From NCBI RefSeq assembly GCF_914271435.1, contig NZ_CAJZAI010000009.1, positions 62,001 through 126,000 on the forward strand: DNA of 64,000 nucleotides, read 5' to 3'. Below, piece by piece: positions 54,316-63,667 of this stretch (its first letter is position 1; each line of letters opens with the position of its first letter). Below the pieces are notes generated by a model. That model had not been told where the DNA came from. It ran no database searches and saw only the letters and a list, made by a program, of their open reading frames with translations. The DNA is from Cupriavidus laharis (GTDB taxonomy: Bacteria; Pseudomonadota; Gammaproteobacteria; Burkholderiales; Burkholderiaceae). The position numbers and the translations under genes are program-made.

Positions 54316-55107
54316 CTACCTGTCACCACGCTCCAGCGCTTCGACCATCTCCTTTGCCGCCCGCTGCAACTCCGGTACAAACCGCCGCGTAGCTTCAGCC
54401 GGATTGATCGCCTGCTCGAGATAAATGACGTTCAGGCTCGCTAGCACCCGCCCTTCCGCCTGGATCGCCACTGCCACCGCCCCGATTTTCCGCTGGTCCG
54501 CCCAGTCGCCGAAATTGGACCCGAAACCATCCTTGCGCGTTTGCCGGATCAGGTTGCGGATGTAGGCATCATCCATCGCGAGCTTGAGCTGCTGTTCGCC
54601 GCCCGCGCCCGAGCGCAGCACTTCGAGAATGTCTTCACGCTCGGCATCCGGGCACATCGAGAAGTACACGCGGCCGGCAGCGGTCAGCAGGATCGGCAGG
54701 CGTCGGCCGACCATGGCGCGGTGGAACGACAGCGGGCTGAACCGGTGCGTGGTCTCGCGGATGATCATGGCGTCGCCATCGGGCGTGGTCAGGTCCGAGG
54801 GCCAGACCACGCGTTGCATCAGTTGCCCCATGATCGGCGGCGCCACCGTCGCGATGCGCTCGTCGTCGGTAAAGCCCTCGCTGAGCGCGCGCACGTCGAG
54901 CGTCAGGCGGAAGCTGTCGTCCGACGTACTGCGCCGCACGAATCCCTCTTCGACCAGTGTCTCCAGCAGCCGCCGCACGGTGGTCCGGTGCAGCCCCGTC
55001 GCCTCGCTGAGCTGCTGGCTGGTGGCGCGGCCGTTTTCCATGGCATTGAGGGCCCGCAGCACCTGCAGGCCACGTGACAGCCCGCGCACGTTCGCGTATT
55101 TTTTCAC
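54316..55107 (-). CDS. mhpR: IclR-family transcriptional activator MhpR
   Basis: The 263-residue protein has an IclR winged helix (about 8-65: 'RGLQVLRALNAMENGRATSQQLSEATGLHRTTVRRLLETLVEEGFV') and a C-terminal ligand domain ('GVAVAI-like' strand AVAVAIQAEGRVLASLNVIY). It resembles E. coli MhpR, which activates mhp genes with 3-(3-hydroxyphenyl)propionate. It is divergent from mhpA across 269 bp that contain a TGTGCA-N5-TGCACA operator. Its stop faces hcaR with 30 bp between. Confidence 0.9.
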   Translation of the reverse strand: MKKYANVRGLSRGLQVLRALNAMENGRATSQQLSEATGLHRTTVRRLLETLVEEGFVRRSTSDDSFRLTLDVRALSEGFTDDERIATVAPPIMGQLMQRVVWPSDLTTPDGDAMIIRETTHRFSPLSFHRAMVGRRLPILLTAAGRVYFSMCPDAEREDILEVLRSGAGGEQQLKLAMDDAYIRNLIRQTRKDGFGSNFGDWADQRKIGAVAVAIQAEGRVLASLNVIYLEQAINPAEATRRFVPELQRAAKEMVEALERGDR

Positions 55108-55129
55108 TAAAAATCCTTATAAATCAAAG

Positions 55130-55190
55130 ATGTGCACTCCTTGCACATTTTATAGAAATGTTTGAGCGCGCGCTGCCCGATGCCTAGACT
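55130..55190 (+). promoter_or_regulatory. Predicted MhpR operator and mhp promoter
   Basis: ATGTGCA-CTCCT-TGCACAT (55130-55148) is a perfect 7-bp inverted repeat. A -35-like TTGAGC (55162-55167), a 17-bp spacer and a -10-like TAGACT (55185-55190) follow, predicting a start near 55197. The palindrome is then centred about 58 bp upstream, as known for the E. coli MhpR site. The promoter elements are weak, as expected for an activator-dependent promoter. Confidence 0.7.
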
Positions 55191-55226
55191 GCTCTCAAAA
55201 TCGCACATTCAACGGAGACGCCCCCA

Positions 55227-55271
55227 ATGTCCTGCCTGATCCGTCGCCAGCGCCGCCGTTCCGGCGCCTGA
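55227..55271 (+). CDS. Possible leader peptide in the mhp 5' UTR
   Basis: A 14-codon frame (MSCLIRRQRRRSGA, then TGA) has GGAG at 55214-55217 as a ribosome site and lies 30 nt after the predicted start of transcription, 105 bp before mhpA. It is rich in arginine (five of 14). Its 3' end overlaps the first of four complementary GC 7-mers (55261-55342). Translation is not proven, and a chance ORF is possible. Confidence 0.4.
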   Translation: MSCLIRRQRRRSGA

Positions 55272-55376
55272 CCCGCAGCCGGCTGCGCCGGCCGCCCATT
55301 TCCATTTGATCGCAGCACTGCCAGTACGCGCCGGTCCGGCGCGGGGGCGCACTCGTGCCTTGCCAGTAGGAGACCT

Positions 55377-57245
55377 ATGAACACCACGGCCACACAGACG
55401 GCGCAAACAGACCGTCTTCCCAATCTCGACACCGACGTCGCCATCATCGGCGCGGGCCCGGTCGGGCTGATGATCGCCAATATTCTCGGCCTGCAGGGCG
55501 TGCGCGTCACGGTTGTCGAAAAGCTGGACCAGCTCATCGACTATCCGCGCGCCATCGGCCTCGATGACGAGGCGCTGCGCGTCTTCCAGGCCGTGGGGCT
55601 CGCCGATACGCTGCTGCCGCACACCACGCCCGACCACTGGATGCGCTTCGTCACCAGGGACGGTCATTGCTTCGCGTCCATCGAGCCGCGCACCGACGAG
55701 TTCGGCTGGTCGCGCCGCAACGCGTTCATCCAGCCGCTGGCCGACCGGGTGCTGTACGAGGGTCTGCAGCGCTTTGATCACGTGCAGGTGCTGTTCGGCC
55801 ACGGCGTCGATGCCTTCACGCAGGACAGCGCCGGGGTGAGCATCGATGTGACGACGACCGATGGCCAGCGCCGCACCATCCGCGCCGCCTATGTGGTCGG
55901 CGCCGACGGCGGCAACAGCCTGGTGCGCCGCACGCTGGAGGTGCCGTTCGAAGGCCGCACCAAGCCGAACCAGTGGATCGTCGTCGACGTGCGCAACGAC
56001 CCGGTGGGCTCGCCGCACATCTACATGCATTGCGACCACGAGCGCCCCTATGTCTCGGCCGCGCTGCCGCACGGCATTCGCCGCTTCGAGTTCATGGTCA
56101 TGCCCGGCGAGACGGAAGAAGAACTGTCGAAGCCGGAGAACATGGCCGCGCTGATCCGCAAGGTGGTGGCGGATCCGGACAAGGTCGACTACATCCGCAA
56201 GCGCGTGTACACGCACAACGCGCGCCTCGCGTCGACGTTCCGTGTCGACCGCGTGCTGCTGGCCGGCGATGCCGCGCACATCATGCCGGTGTGGCAGGGG
56301 CAGGGCTACAACAGCGGCATCCGCGACGCCAACAACCTCGGCTGGAAGCTCGCGATGGTCGCGAAGGGGCTCGCCGATGCGCGCCTGCTCGACACCTATA
56401 CCGCCGAGCGCCGCGCGCATGCGCGTTCGATGATCCATCTGTCCGAGGTGGCCGGCGACATCTTCGCGCCGAACACGCGCTTCGGCGTGCGCTTCCGCGA
56501 TGCGTTCGTGCGCAGCTTCAACGTGCTGCCTTCGGTCAAGCGCTACTTCGTCGAGATGCGCTTCAAGCCGATGCCGCGCTACGAGGAAGGCGTGGTGCTG
56601 CTGCCGCCGCCGCAACCGCGCGGCGGCTGGCTGGCGCGCGTGCTGGAGCGCTCCGGCAACTCGGCGCCGGGCCGCCTGCTCGGGCTGATGAGCGAGAAGC
56701 GCGATTCCTTCCTCGGGCGCCTGGTGTATGGAGACGATCCGCTGGCCGGTTCGCCGGTGGGCCGCCTGTTCATCCAGCCGCGCGTGCGCACCAGCGATGG
56801 CCGCCTCACGCTGCTCGACGACGCCATCGGCAACGGCTTTGCCGTGATCGGCTGGGGCACCGATCCGACCTTCGGCCTGACGCCGCAGGCCCGGGCCCTC
56901 GCCGAGAAGGCCGGCATGCGCTTCGTGCTGGCCAAGCCCGACGTGCAGCTGCGCCACGCCGATGACGTGCCCGAGGGCGTGATCGCGATCGGCGATGCCG
57001 CAGGCCGACTGAAGGAATGGTTCAGCCGCCTGCCGCATTCGGTGGTGCTGCTGCGCCCCGACCGTTTCGTCGCGGGCGTGTGCTCGCCGCAGGAGGTGTC
57101 GGCGGCCATCACCGAACTGGCCGGCAAGCTCGGCATGGCACAGGTGCCGCCGTATGCCGGCGCCTCCAGCCCATCCACGCCGCCGCGCCCGGTGCGCGAC
57201 GCCGTCACCGACCCCATCACCGTTACCCAAGCAGCAGGAGCATGA
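55377..57245 (+). CDS. mhpA: 3-(3-hydroxyphenyl)propionate hydroxylase
   Basis: The 622-residue FAD monooxygenase hydroxylates 3-(3-hydroxyphenyl)propionate (and the cinnamate analogue) at C2 with NADH and O2. '[29 protein letters not shown]' is the FAD motif (about residues 21-49), [13 protein letters not shown] the DG motif, and '[33 protein letters not shown]' the GD motif. It is about 70 residues longer at the C-terminus than E. coli MhpA (554), as in related Burkholderiales proteins. It overlaps or abuts mhpB at 57242-57248 and opens the mhp operon. Confidence 0.94.
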   Translation: MNTTATQTAQTDRLPNLDTDVAIIGAGPVGLMIANILGLQGVRVTVVEKLDQLIDYPRAIGLDDEALRVFQAVGLADTLLPHTTPDHWMRFVTRDGHCFASIEPRTDEFGWSRRNAFIQPLADRVLYEGLQRFDHVQVLFGHGVDAFTQDSAGVSIDVTTTDGQRRTIRAAYVVGADGGNSLVRRTLEVPFEGRTKPNQWIVVDVRNDPVGSPHIYMHCDHERPYVSAALPHGIRRFEFMVMPGETEEELSKPENMAALIRKVVADPDKVDYIRKRVYTHNARLASTFRVDRVLLAGDAAHIMPVWQGQGYNSGIRDANNLGWKLAMVAKGLADARLLDTYTAERRAHARSMIHLSEVAGDIFAPNTRFGVRFRDAFVRSFNVLPSVKRYFVEMRFKPMPRYEEGVVLLPPPQPRGGWLARVLERSGNSAPGRLLGLMSEKRDSFLGRLVYGDDPLAGSPVGRLFIQPRVRTSDGRLTLLDDAIGNGFAVIGWGTDPTFGLTPQARALAEKAGMRFVLAKPDVQLRHADDVPEGVIAIGDAAGRLKEWFSRLPHSVVLLRPDRFVAGVCSPQEVSAAITELAGKLGMAQVPPYAGASSPSTPPRPVRDAVTDPITVTQAAGA

Positions 57246-57247
57246 GG

Positions 57248-58207
57248 ATGCCGATTCACCTGGAATGCCTGTCGCACACGCCGTTGCACGGCTATGTCGA
57301 CCCCGCGCCCGAAGTCGTCGCCGAGGTCGAGCGCGTACAGGCCTCGGCGCGCGAGCGCGTGCGCGCGTTCGACCCGGAACTGGTCGTGGTGTTCGCACCG
57401 GACCACTACAACGGCTTCTTCTATGACGTCATGCCGCCGTTCTGCATCGGCGCGGCTGCCACCGCGATCGGCGACTTCAAGAGCCTGGCCGGCAAGCTGT
57501 CGGTGCCCGCGGAGCTGGCGCAGTCGCTGGCCGAAAGCGTGATGGCCGCGGAGATCGATGTGTCGCTGTCGTACCGGATGCAGGTCGACCACGGCTGTGC
57601 CGACGCGCTCGCCGTGCTGACCGGCGGGCTGGACCGCTACCCGGTCATCCCGGTCTTCATCAATTCGGTTGCGCCGCCGATGGCCACGCTGCGCCGCGCG
57701 CGCCTGCTTGGCGACGCGGTCGGCCGCTTCCTGTCGCGCACCGGCAAGCGCGTGCTGGTGGTCGGCTCGGGCGGTATCTCGCATGAACCGCCGGTGCCGG
57801 AACTGGCCGGTGCGACCGAGGAAGTCGCGGAACGCCTGATCGCGGGACGCAACCCGTCGGCCGAGTCGCGCGCCGCGCGCCAGGCACGCACCGTTGCCGC
57901 CGCAAAGGCCTTCGCGGCCGGCGACAGCCACCTGCATCCGCTCAACCCCGAATGGGACCGCGCCTTCCTGGCGCTGCTCGCTTCCGGCGAACTGGCCGCC
58001 GTGGATGGCATGACCAACGACGCCATCACGCGCGACGGCGGCAAGTCGGCGCACGAGATCCGCACCTGGGTCGCAGCGTTCGGCGCGCTGGCCGCGTATG
58101 GACCGTACCGTGCGTCGCTCGACTTCTACCGCGCCATTCCCGAGTGGATCGCGGGCTTCGCCACCATGCATGCCGGGCCGCGCGCCGCGCTGGCCGCCGC
58201 GGCCTGA
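57248..58207 (+). CDS. mhpB: 2,3-dihydroxyphenylpropionate 1,2-dioxygenase
   Basis: The 319-residue extradiol (type III, LigB-like) dioxygenase opens the ring of 2,3-dihydroxyphenylpropionate using Fe(II). H115 (QVDHG) and H179 (GGISHEPP) match the E. coli catalytic positions exactly, and VFAPDHYNGFFYDVMPPFC is the conserved N-terminal metal-site region. The ATG at 57248 aligns with the E. coli start and has AGGAG 8 bases upstream. An earlier ATG at 57242, overlapping the mhpA stop, is too close to that site. Confidence 0.95.
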   Translation: MPIHLECLSHTPLHGYVDPAPEVVAEVERVQASARERVRAFDPELVVVFAPDHYNGFFYDVMPPFCIGAAATAIGDFKSLAGKLSVPAELAQSLAESVMAAEIDVSLSYRMQVDHGCADALAVLTGGLDRYPVIPVFINSVAPPMATLRRARLLGDAVGRFLSRTGKRVLVVGSGGISHEPPVPELAGATEEVAERLIAGRNPSAESRAARQARTVAAAKAFAAGDSHLHPLNPEWDRAFLALLASGELAAVDGMTNDAITRDGGKSAHEIRTWVAAFGALAAYGPYRASLDFYRAIPEWIAGFATMHAGPRAALAAAA

Positions 58208-58226
58208 TCCCATCAAGGAGAACCCG

Positions 58227-59015
58227 ATGACCGACCGGAACCTCGTCAACGCCATCGCCGCACGCCTGCACGCCGCCGAGGCCTCGCGCCAGACCGTCGC
58301 CCCGGTGCGCGGCGAGATTGCGCCCGATGACATTGCCACGGCCTATGCCGTGCAGCAGGCCAACGTTGATGCACGCGTCGCCGCCGGCGAGCGCATCGTC
58401 GGCCGCAAGATCGGCCTGACCTCACTGGCCGTGCAGAAACAGCTCGGTGTCGACCAGCCGGATTTCGGCGCGCTGTTCGCGGGCATGGCCTATGGCGACA
58501 GCCAGCCGATGCCGCTGTCGCGCCTGATCCAGCCCAAGGTCGAGGCCGAGATCGCCCTGGTGCTCGAGCACGACCTGACGCACGAGCGCCACACCTTTGC
58601 CGACATCCTGCGCGCCAGCGCATACGCACTTGCGGCAATCGAAGTGGTCGACAGCCGCATCCAGAACTGGGACATCCGCTTCGTCGACACCGTGGCCGAC
58701 AACGCGTCGAGCGCGCTGTTCGTGCTCGGCAGCCGCCCGGTGCCGCTGTCCGCAGTCGACCTCACGGCGTGCGCGATGACGCTCTCGCGCGACGGCGAAG
58801 TGCTGTCGCGCGGCAACGGCGCCGCGTGCCTCGGCAACCCGCTCAATGCAGCGGTCTGGCTTGCGGACCGCATGGTGCAGCTCGGCACGCCGCTGCGCGC
58901 CGGCGATGTGGTGCTGACCGGCGCGCTCGGCCCGATGGTCGCCGTCACCGAGCCCGGCACCTACACCACCGAGATTGAAGGACTCGGCAGCGTCCGCGCG
59001 ACGTTTGCCGCATAA
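58227..59015 (+). CDS. mhpD: 2-oxopent-4-enoate hydratase
   Basis: The 262-residue enzyme adds water to 2-hydroxypenta-2,4-dienoate to give 4-hydroxy-2-oxovalerate. 'GRKIGLTSLAVQKQLGVDQPDFGALFAGM', 'PKVEAEIALVLEHDL' with metal-binding glutamates, and 'AIEVVDSRIQNWDIRFVDTVADNASSALFVLG' are the hydratase/decarboxylase family motifs. An AAGGAG site at 58215-58220 fixes the ATG at 58227, 19 bp after mhpB. Confidence 0.95.
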   Translation: MTDRNLVNAIAARLHAAEASRQTVAPVRGEIAPDDIATAYAVQQANVDARVAAGERIVGRKIGLTSLAVQKQLGVDQPDFGALFAGMAYGDSQPMPLSRLIQPKVEAEIALVLEHDLTHERHTFADILRASAYALAAIEVVDSRIQNWDIRFVDTVADNASSALFVLGSRPVPLSAVDLTACAMTLSRDGEVLSRGNGAACLGNPLNAAVWLADRMVQLGTPLRAGDVVLTGALGPMVAVTEPGTYTTEIEGLGSVRATFAA

Positions 59016-59027
59016 CAGGGACATCAC

Positions 59028-59996
59028 ATGGCTTCCGAAAAACTCAAGGCAGCGATCATCGGCTCCGGCAATATCGGCACGGACCTGATGATCAAGATCC
59101 TGCGCAACAGCCGGCACCTGGAGATGGCGGCGATGGTCGGCATCGACCCGGCCTCCGACGGGCTCGCACGCGCCGCCCGGCTCGGCGTCGCCACCACGCA
59201 CGAAGGCGCGGAAGGGCTGACGCGCCTGCCGGTGTTCGATGACATCGACTTCGTCTTCGATGCCACGTCCGCCGGCGCGCACATCAAAAACGACGCGCTG
59301 CTGCGCAAGCTCAAGCCGGGCCTGCGCATGATCGACCTGACGCCCGCCGCGATCGGCCCGTATTGCGTGCCGGTGGTCAACCTCGACGCGCACCTGGACG
59401 CACCGAACGTCAATATGGTTACCTGCGGCGGCCAGGCCACCATCCCCATCGTCGCGGCCGTGTCGCGCGTGGCCAAGGTGCACTACGCCGAGATCGTCGC
59501 GTCGATCAGCAGCAAGTCGGCCGGCCCGGGCACCCGCGCCAACATCGACGAATTCACCGAGACCACATCAAAGGCGATCGAGGTGGTCGGCGGCGCGGCC
59601 AAGGGCAAGGCCATCATCGTGCTCAACCCGGCCGAGCCGCCGGTCATGATGCGCGACACCGTCTACACGCTGTCCGAACTGGCCGACCGCGAAAAGATCG
59701 AAGCGTCGATCGAGGAAATCGTGCGCGCAGTGCATGCCTACGTGCCCGGCTACCGTCTCAAGCAGACCGTGCAGTTCGACGAGATCCCGGCCAGCGCACC
59801 GCTCAATGTGCCGGGCCTGGGCCGCTTCAGCGGACTGAAGACTTCGGTGTTCATCGAAGTGGAAGGCGCTGCCCACTACCTGCCTGCCTACGCGGGCAAC
59901 CTCGACATCATGACCTCGGCCGCGCTTGCCACGGCCGAGCGCATGGCGCAAGCGATGCTGGGCGCCACTGCCACCACCGAAGGAGCCTGCGCATGA
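59028..59996 (+). CDS. mhpF: Acetaldehyde dehydrogenase (acylating)
   Basis: The 322-residue NAD/CoA-dependent enzyme converts acetaldehyde to acetyl-CoA and forms a channel complex with MhpE. '[19 protein letters not shown]' is the NAD motif, C133 in TCGGQATIP the acyl-enzyme cysteine, and '[25 protein letters not shown]' the family signature. Its stop overlaps the mhpE start (ATGA), which fits stoichiometric co-translation of the two subunits. Confidence 0.96.
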   Translation: MASEKLKAAIIGSGNIGTDLMIKILRNSRHLEMAAMVGIDPASDGLARAARLGVATTHEGAEGLTRLPVFDDIDFVFDATSAGAHIKNDALLRKLKPGLRMIDLTPAAIGPYCVPVVNLDAHLDAPNVNMVTCGGQATIPIVAAVSRVAKVHYAEIVASISSKSAGPGTRANIDEFTETTSKAIEVVGGAAKGKAIIVLNPAEPPVMMRDTVYTLSELADREKIEASIEEIVRAVHAYVPGYRLKQTVQFDEIPASAPLNVPGLGRFSGLKTSVFIEVEGAAHYLPAYAGNLDIMTSAALATAERMAQAMLGATATTEGACA

Positions 59997-61015
59997 GCAC
60001 CCCGGCCAAGAAACTCTATATCTCCGACGTGACGCTGCGCGATGGCAGCCACGCGGTCCGCCACCAGTACTCGATCCAGAACGTGCAGGACATCGCACGC
60101 GCGCTCGACCGCGCGAAGGTCGACAGCATCGAGGTTGCGCATGGCGACGGCCTGCAAGGCTCCAGCTTCAACTACGGCTTTGGCGCGCACAGCGACCTTG
60201 AATGGATCGCCGCCGTGGCTGGCGTGCTCGAGCACGCGAAGATCGCCACGCTGCTGCTGCCGGGCATCGGCACTACGCATGACCTGAAGGCTGCCTATGA
60301 CGCCGGCGCGCGCATCGTGCGCGTGGCCACGCATTGCACCGAGGCCGACATCTCGAAGCAGCACATCGAGTACGCACGCGAGCTTGGCATGGACACGGTC
60401 GGCTTCCTGATGATGAGCCACATGACCACGCCGGAGAACCTCGCCATCGAGGCGAAGAAGATGGAAAGCTACGGCGCGACCTGCATCTACGTGGTCGATT
60501 CCGGCGGCGCGCTGACGATGAACGACGTGCGCGACCGCTTCCGCGCGCTCAAGGGCGTGCTCAATGCCGACACCCAGACTGGCATGCACGCGCACCACAA
60601 CCTGTCGCTCGGCGTGGCCAACTCGATCGTTGCGGTGGAGGAAGGCTGCGACCGCATCGATGCCTCGCTGGCCGGCATGGGCGCGGGCGCGGGCAATGCG
60701 CCGCTGGAGGTGTTCATCGCCGCCGCGGAGCGCATGGGCTGGAACCACGGTACCGACCTGTACACGCTGATGGACGCGGCCGATGACATCGTGCGTCCGC
60801 TGCAGGACCGTCCGGTGCGCGTGGACCGCGAGACGTTGGCGCTTGGTTATGCGGGTGTCTATTCGAGCTTCCTGCGCCATTCGGAAGTGGCGGCGGCGAA
60901 GTATGGTCTGAAGACCGTAGACATCCTGGTCGAGCTGGGCAAGCGCCGCATGGTCGGTGGTCAGGAGGACATGATTGTTGATGTCGCGCTGGATCTGAAG
61001 AAGCGCGCGGCTTGA
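59993..61015 (+). CDS. mhpE: 4-hydroxy-2-oxovalerate aldolase
   Basis: The 340-residue Mn-dependent class II aldolase splits 4-hydroxy-2-oxovalerate to pyruvate and acetaldehyde. '[18 protein letters not shown]' holds the catalytic arginine and metal aspartate, and '[17 protein letters not shown]' the two metal-binding histidines. '[23 protein letters not shown]' is the DmpG-type core. It overlaps mhpF by 4 bp. A 19-bp palindrome follows at 61029-61068, before mhpT. Confidence 0.96.
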   Translation: MSTPAKKLYISDVTLRDGSHAVRHQYSIQNVQDIARALDRAKVDSIEVAHGDGLQGSSFNYGFGAHSDLEWIAAVAGVLEHAKIATLLLPGIGTTHDLKAAYDAGARIVRVATHCTEADISKQHIEYARELGMDTVGFLMMSHMTTPENLAIEAKKMESYGATCIYVVDSGGALTMNDVRDRFRALKGVLNADTQTGMHAHHNLSLGVANSIVAVEEGCDRIDASLAGMGAGAGNAPLEVFIAAAERMGWNHGTDLYTLMDAADDIVRPLQDRPVRVDRETLALGYAGVYSSFLRHSEVAAAKYGLKTVDILVELGKRRMVGGQEDMIVDVALDLKKRAA

Positions 61016-61028
61016 GGACTGGCGGTCC

Positions 61029-61068
61029 GGTTACTCCCCTCTCCCGCAAGCGGGAGAGGGGAGTAACC
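61029..61068. repeat. Palindromic repeat, family 2, copy C
   Basis: A perfect 19-bp stem (61029-61047 with 61050-61068, loop AA), with the same CTCCCCTC..CCCGC core as copies A and B. It sits between mhpE and mhpT inside the operon and may stabilise the upstream mRNA segment or reduce downstream expression. Confidence 0.88.
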
Positions 61069-61193
61069 CGGCTGGCAACTTGATGTGGTTGCTTCAAGAA
61101 CGGGCGGCGTAGAGACACATCGCATCGCGCCGACCCAATACACAAGACAGACCCGCCATCAAGAGCGGAACACAGATATAGCGGAGACAAGGA

Positions 61194-62459
61194 ATGAACA
61201 CATTGAAACCCAGCAGCGCCCACGCGCGCATCACGAAAGGCAGTATCACCACCATCGGCCTCTGCCTGGCCATCGCCCTGCTGGAAGGGCTCGACCTGCA
61301 GTCGGCCGGCGTTGCCGCGCCGCGCATCGCGAAGGAATTCTCGCTGTCGGTCGCGCAGATGGGCTGGGCCTTCAGCGCCGGCGCCATCGGCCTGCTGCCG
61401 GGCGCTGCGCTTGGCGGACGCCTTGCCGACCGCCTGGGCCGCAAGCGCGTGCTGATGCTGTCGGTGGCGCTGTTCGGCGCGTTCTCGCTGGCGACGACGC
61501 TGGTGTGGAGCTTCGAAAGCCTGCTGGTCGCGCGTTTGCTGACTGGGCTGGGCCTGGGCGCCGCCATGCCCAACCTGATCGCGCTGTGCTCGGAGGCCGC
61601 ATCGCCCACGCAGCGCAGCACAGCCGTGGGCGCCATGTACTGCGGCATGCCGTTCGGCGCCGCGCTCGCTGCGGCGATCGGCATCGTCAGTCCCGGTGAC
61701 GAGGGCTGGCGGCACATCTTCTACGTGGGCGGATTCGGGCCGCTGCTGATGGTGCCGCTGCTCGCGCTGTGGCTGCCCGAGTCCGCGCAGTTTGTCGAAG
61801 CGAAGTCGCAATCGGTGAAGCGTGCGGAGCCCGGCTTTGTCGAGGCGCTGTGCGGCAACGGCCGCACGCGCGCTACGCTCGCGCTGTGGATCAGCTACCT
61901 GGGCACGCTCATCGTGCTGTATTTCCTGATGAACTGGCTGCCGTCGATGGTGTTGTCCAACGGCCTGACGCGCGTGCAGGCCGGCGTCGCCATGATGATG
62001 TTCAACATCGGCGGCGGCATCGGTGCGGTCGGCATCGCCAATGTGATGGACCGCTTCAGTCCGCGTCTCACGGTGATGGGCATGTATGTGGGCATTGCGG
62101 CCGCACTGGCGGGACTCGCGGGAGCGGGCGGCAGCGTGTCGATGGCATGGGGCGCGTTCTTCTGCGGCCTGTTCCTGGTGGGCGGGCAGTCGGTGCTGTA
62201 CGCCCTGGCCGGGCAGGCCTATCCGACCGAAGTGCGCGGCACCGGCGTGGGCGCGGCCGTGGCGATCGGCCGGCTCGGCTCGATCCTCGGGCCGCTCGTT
62301 GCCGGGCAACTGTTCGCGCTGGGCCAGAGCGCATCGATGCTGGTATCCGCCAGCATTCCGCTGATCGTCATCGCTGCGATTGCCGCGCTGACGGTGGTGG
62401 TTTCATTCTCGCCGCGCCTCGCTTCGGGGCGCGTATTGCCGGGCGGGCGCGGCGCCTGA
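61194..62459 (+). CDS. mhpT: MFS transporter for phenylpropionates (MhpT-like)
   Basis: The 421-residue permease of the aromatic acid:H+ symporter family has 12 helices. '[20 protein letters not shown]' is the DxQ-type helix 1 signature of this family, '[15 protein letters not shown]' is motif A in loop 2-3, and '[23 protein letters not shown]' is helix 4. It resembles MhpT, which takes up 3-(3-hydroxyphenyl)propionate. Its position between mhpE and mhpC supports the assignment. Confidence 0.9.
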   Translation: MNTLKPSSAHARITKGSITTIGLCLAIALLEGLDLQSAGVAAPRIAKEFSLSVAQMGWAFSAGAIGLLPGAALGGRLADRLGRKRVLMLSVALFGAFSLATTLVWSFESLLVARLLTGLGLGAAMPNLIALCSEAASPTQRSTAVGAMYCGMPFGAALAAAIGIVSPGDEGWRHIFYVGGFGPLLMVPLLALWLPESAQFVEAKSQSVKRAEPGFVEALCGNGRTRATLALWISYLGTLIVLYFLMNWLPSMVLSNGLTRVQAGVAMMMFNIGGGIGAVGIANVMDRFSPRLTVMGMYVGIAAALAGLAGAGGSVSMAWGAFFCGLFLVGGQSVLYALAGQAYPTEVRGTGVGAAVAIGRLGSILGPLVAGQLFALGQSASMLVSASIPLIVIAAIAALTVVVSFSPRLASGRVLPGGRGA

Positions 62460-62520
62460 GCGGTGCACCGTCGGCACACATTCCATTCAGTACAGATTCA
62501 GTCGAGCAAGGAAGATCAAC

Positions 62521-63390
62521 ATGCAAGCCAACGCACAAGCCATCACCGAAGCCAGCACGAGCCGGTTCGTCACCGTGAAGGATGGCGACACCGAGTTCCG
62601 CATCCACTGCAACGACACCGGCTCCGGTGCCGAAACCGTCGTCATGCTGCACGGCTCGGGTCCGGGCGCGACCGGCTGGGCCAACTTCAACCGCAACGTC
62701 GAGCCGCTGGCGGCAGCCGGCTACCGCGTGCTGCTGGTCGACTGCCCGGGCTGGGGCAAGAGCGACCCGGTGGTCAACACGGGCTCGCGCTCGGAGCTCA
62801 ATGGCCGCGTGCTCAAGGGCGTGCTCGATGCGCTCGACATCGAGCGCGTGCATATCCTGGGCAATTCGATGGGCGGCCACAGCGCGGTGGCATTCGCGCT
62901 GGCCAACCCGCAGCGCGTCGGCAAGCTCGTGTTGATGGGCGGCGGCACCGGCGGCCCCAGCCTGTTCGTGCCGATGCCTACAGAAGGCATCAAGCTGCTC
63001 AATGGCCTGTACCGCGAGCCGTCCATCGAGAACCTGAAGCGCATGATGAACGTGTTCGTCTATGACGCGAGCTCACTGACGGATGATCTGATGCAGGCCC
63101 GGCTGGACAACATGCTCGCGCGGCGGGATCACCTCGAGAACTTCGTCAAGAGCCTGACGGCCAACCCGAAGCAGTTCACCGACTACGGCCCGCGGCTGGG
63201 CGAGATTGCCGCGCCGACGCTGGTGATCTGGGGGCGTGATGACCGCTTCGTGCCGATGGACGTGGGCCTGCGGCTGATCGCCGGGATTCCCAATGCGCAG
63301 ATGCATATCTTCAATCGCTGCGGGCACTGGGCGCAGTGGGAGCATGCGGAGGCGTTTAACCGGATGGTGGTGGACTTCCTGGGGAATTGA
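62521..63390 (+). CDS. mhpC: 2-hydroxy-6-oxonona-2,4-dienedioate hydrolase
   Basis: The 289-residue alpha/beta hydrolase cleaves the C-C bond of the meta-cleavage product to 2-hydroxypentadienoate and succinate (or fumarate). The catalytic serine is S116 (GNSMGG), the aspartate D241 (GRDDRF) and the histidine H269 (CGHWAQ). The spacing between them equals that of E. coli MhpC. '[13 protein letters not shown]' is the oxyanion and acid-side region. It is last in the operon, whereas in E. coli mhpC follows mhpB. Confidence 0.94.
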   Translation: MQANAQAITEASTSRFVTVKDGDTEFRIHCNDTGSGAETVVMLHGSGPGATGWANFNRNVEPLAAAGYRVLLVDCPGWGKSDPVVNTGSRSELNGRVLKGVLDALDIERVHILGNSMGGHSAVAFALANPQRVGKLVLMGGGTGGPSLFVPMPTEGIKLLNGLYREPSIENLKRMMNVFVYDASSLTDDLMQARLDNMLARRDHLENFVKSLTANPKQFTDYGPRLGEIAAPTLVIWGRDDRFVPMDVGLRLIAGIPNAQMHIFNRCGHWAQWEHAEAFNRMVVDFLGN

Positions 63391-63415
63391 GGGGATCGGG
63401 GGTAGCTGGGTTGTC

Positions 63416-63455
63416 GTGCTTGCCAGGCGTGGCTGTTTCGCCGCCCGCCAAGCAC
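63416..63455. repeat. Repeat family 3, copy C
   Basis: GTGCTTG/CAAGCAC ends (63416-63422, 63449-63455) flank GGCGTGGCTGTTTCGCCG, the same core as the element at 48909-48965 but lacking the right half of its inner hairpin. It follows mhpC directly. Confidence 0.65.
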
Positions 63456-63497
63456 AACACCCCAATCCTCCCCACAGACCCCGCAATTCGACGAACC

Positions 63498-63523
63498 AAA
63501 AAAAACGCCCCGCATAGCGGGGC
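63498..63523 (-). terminator. Intrinsic terminator on the minus strand
   Basis: On the minus strand a 7-bp stem (63517-63523 with 63507-63513, 3-nt loop) is followed by a run of eight T (63498-63505). It most simply ends the transcript of the sigma-54 regulator gene whose stop lies at 63668. Confidence 0.85.
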
Positions 63524-63667
63524 ATCAATTACCACGAAGACTGATAAAAGAAGCAAGCAGCCAGGGCACCTGCCAATGCCGCAACCGCATACGAAATATA
63601 GTCGCCGATTGTGACGTTGCCATGGCAGCGTAGTGAAAACCCTGAGATAAGTTATGCAGCGCGTTGC

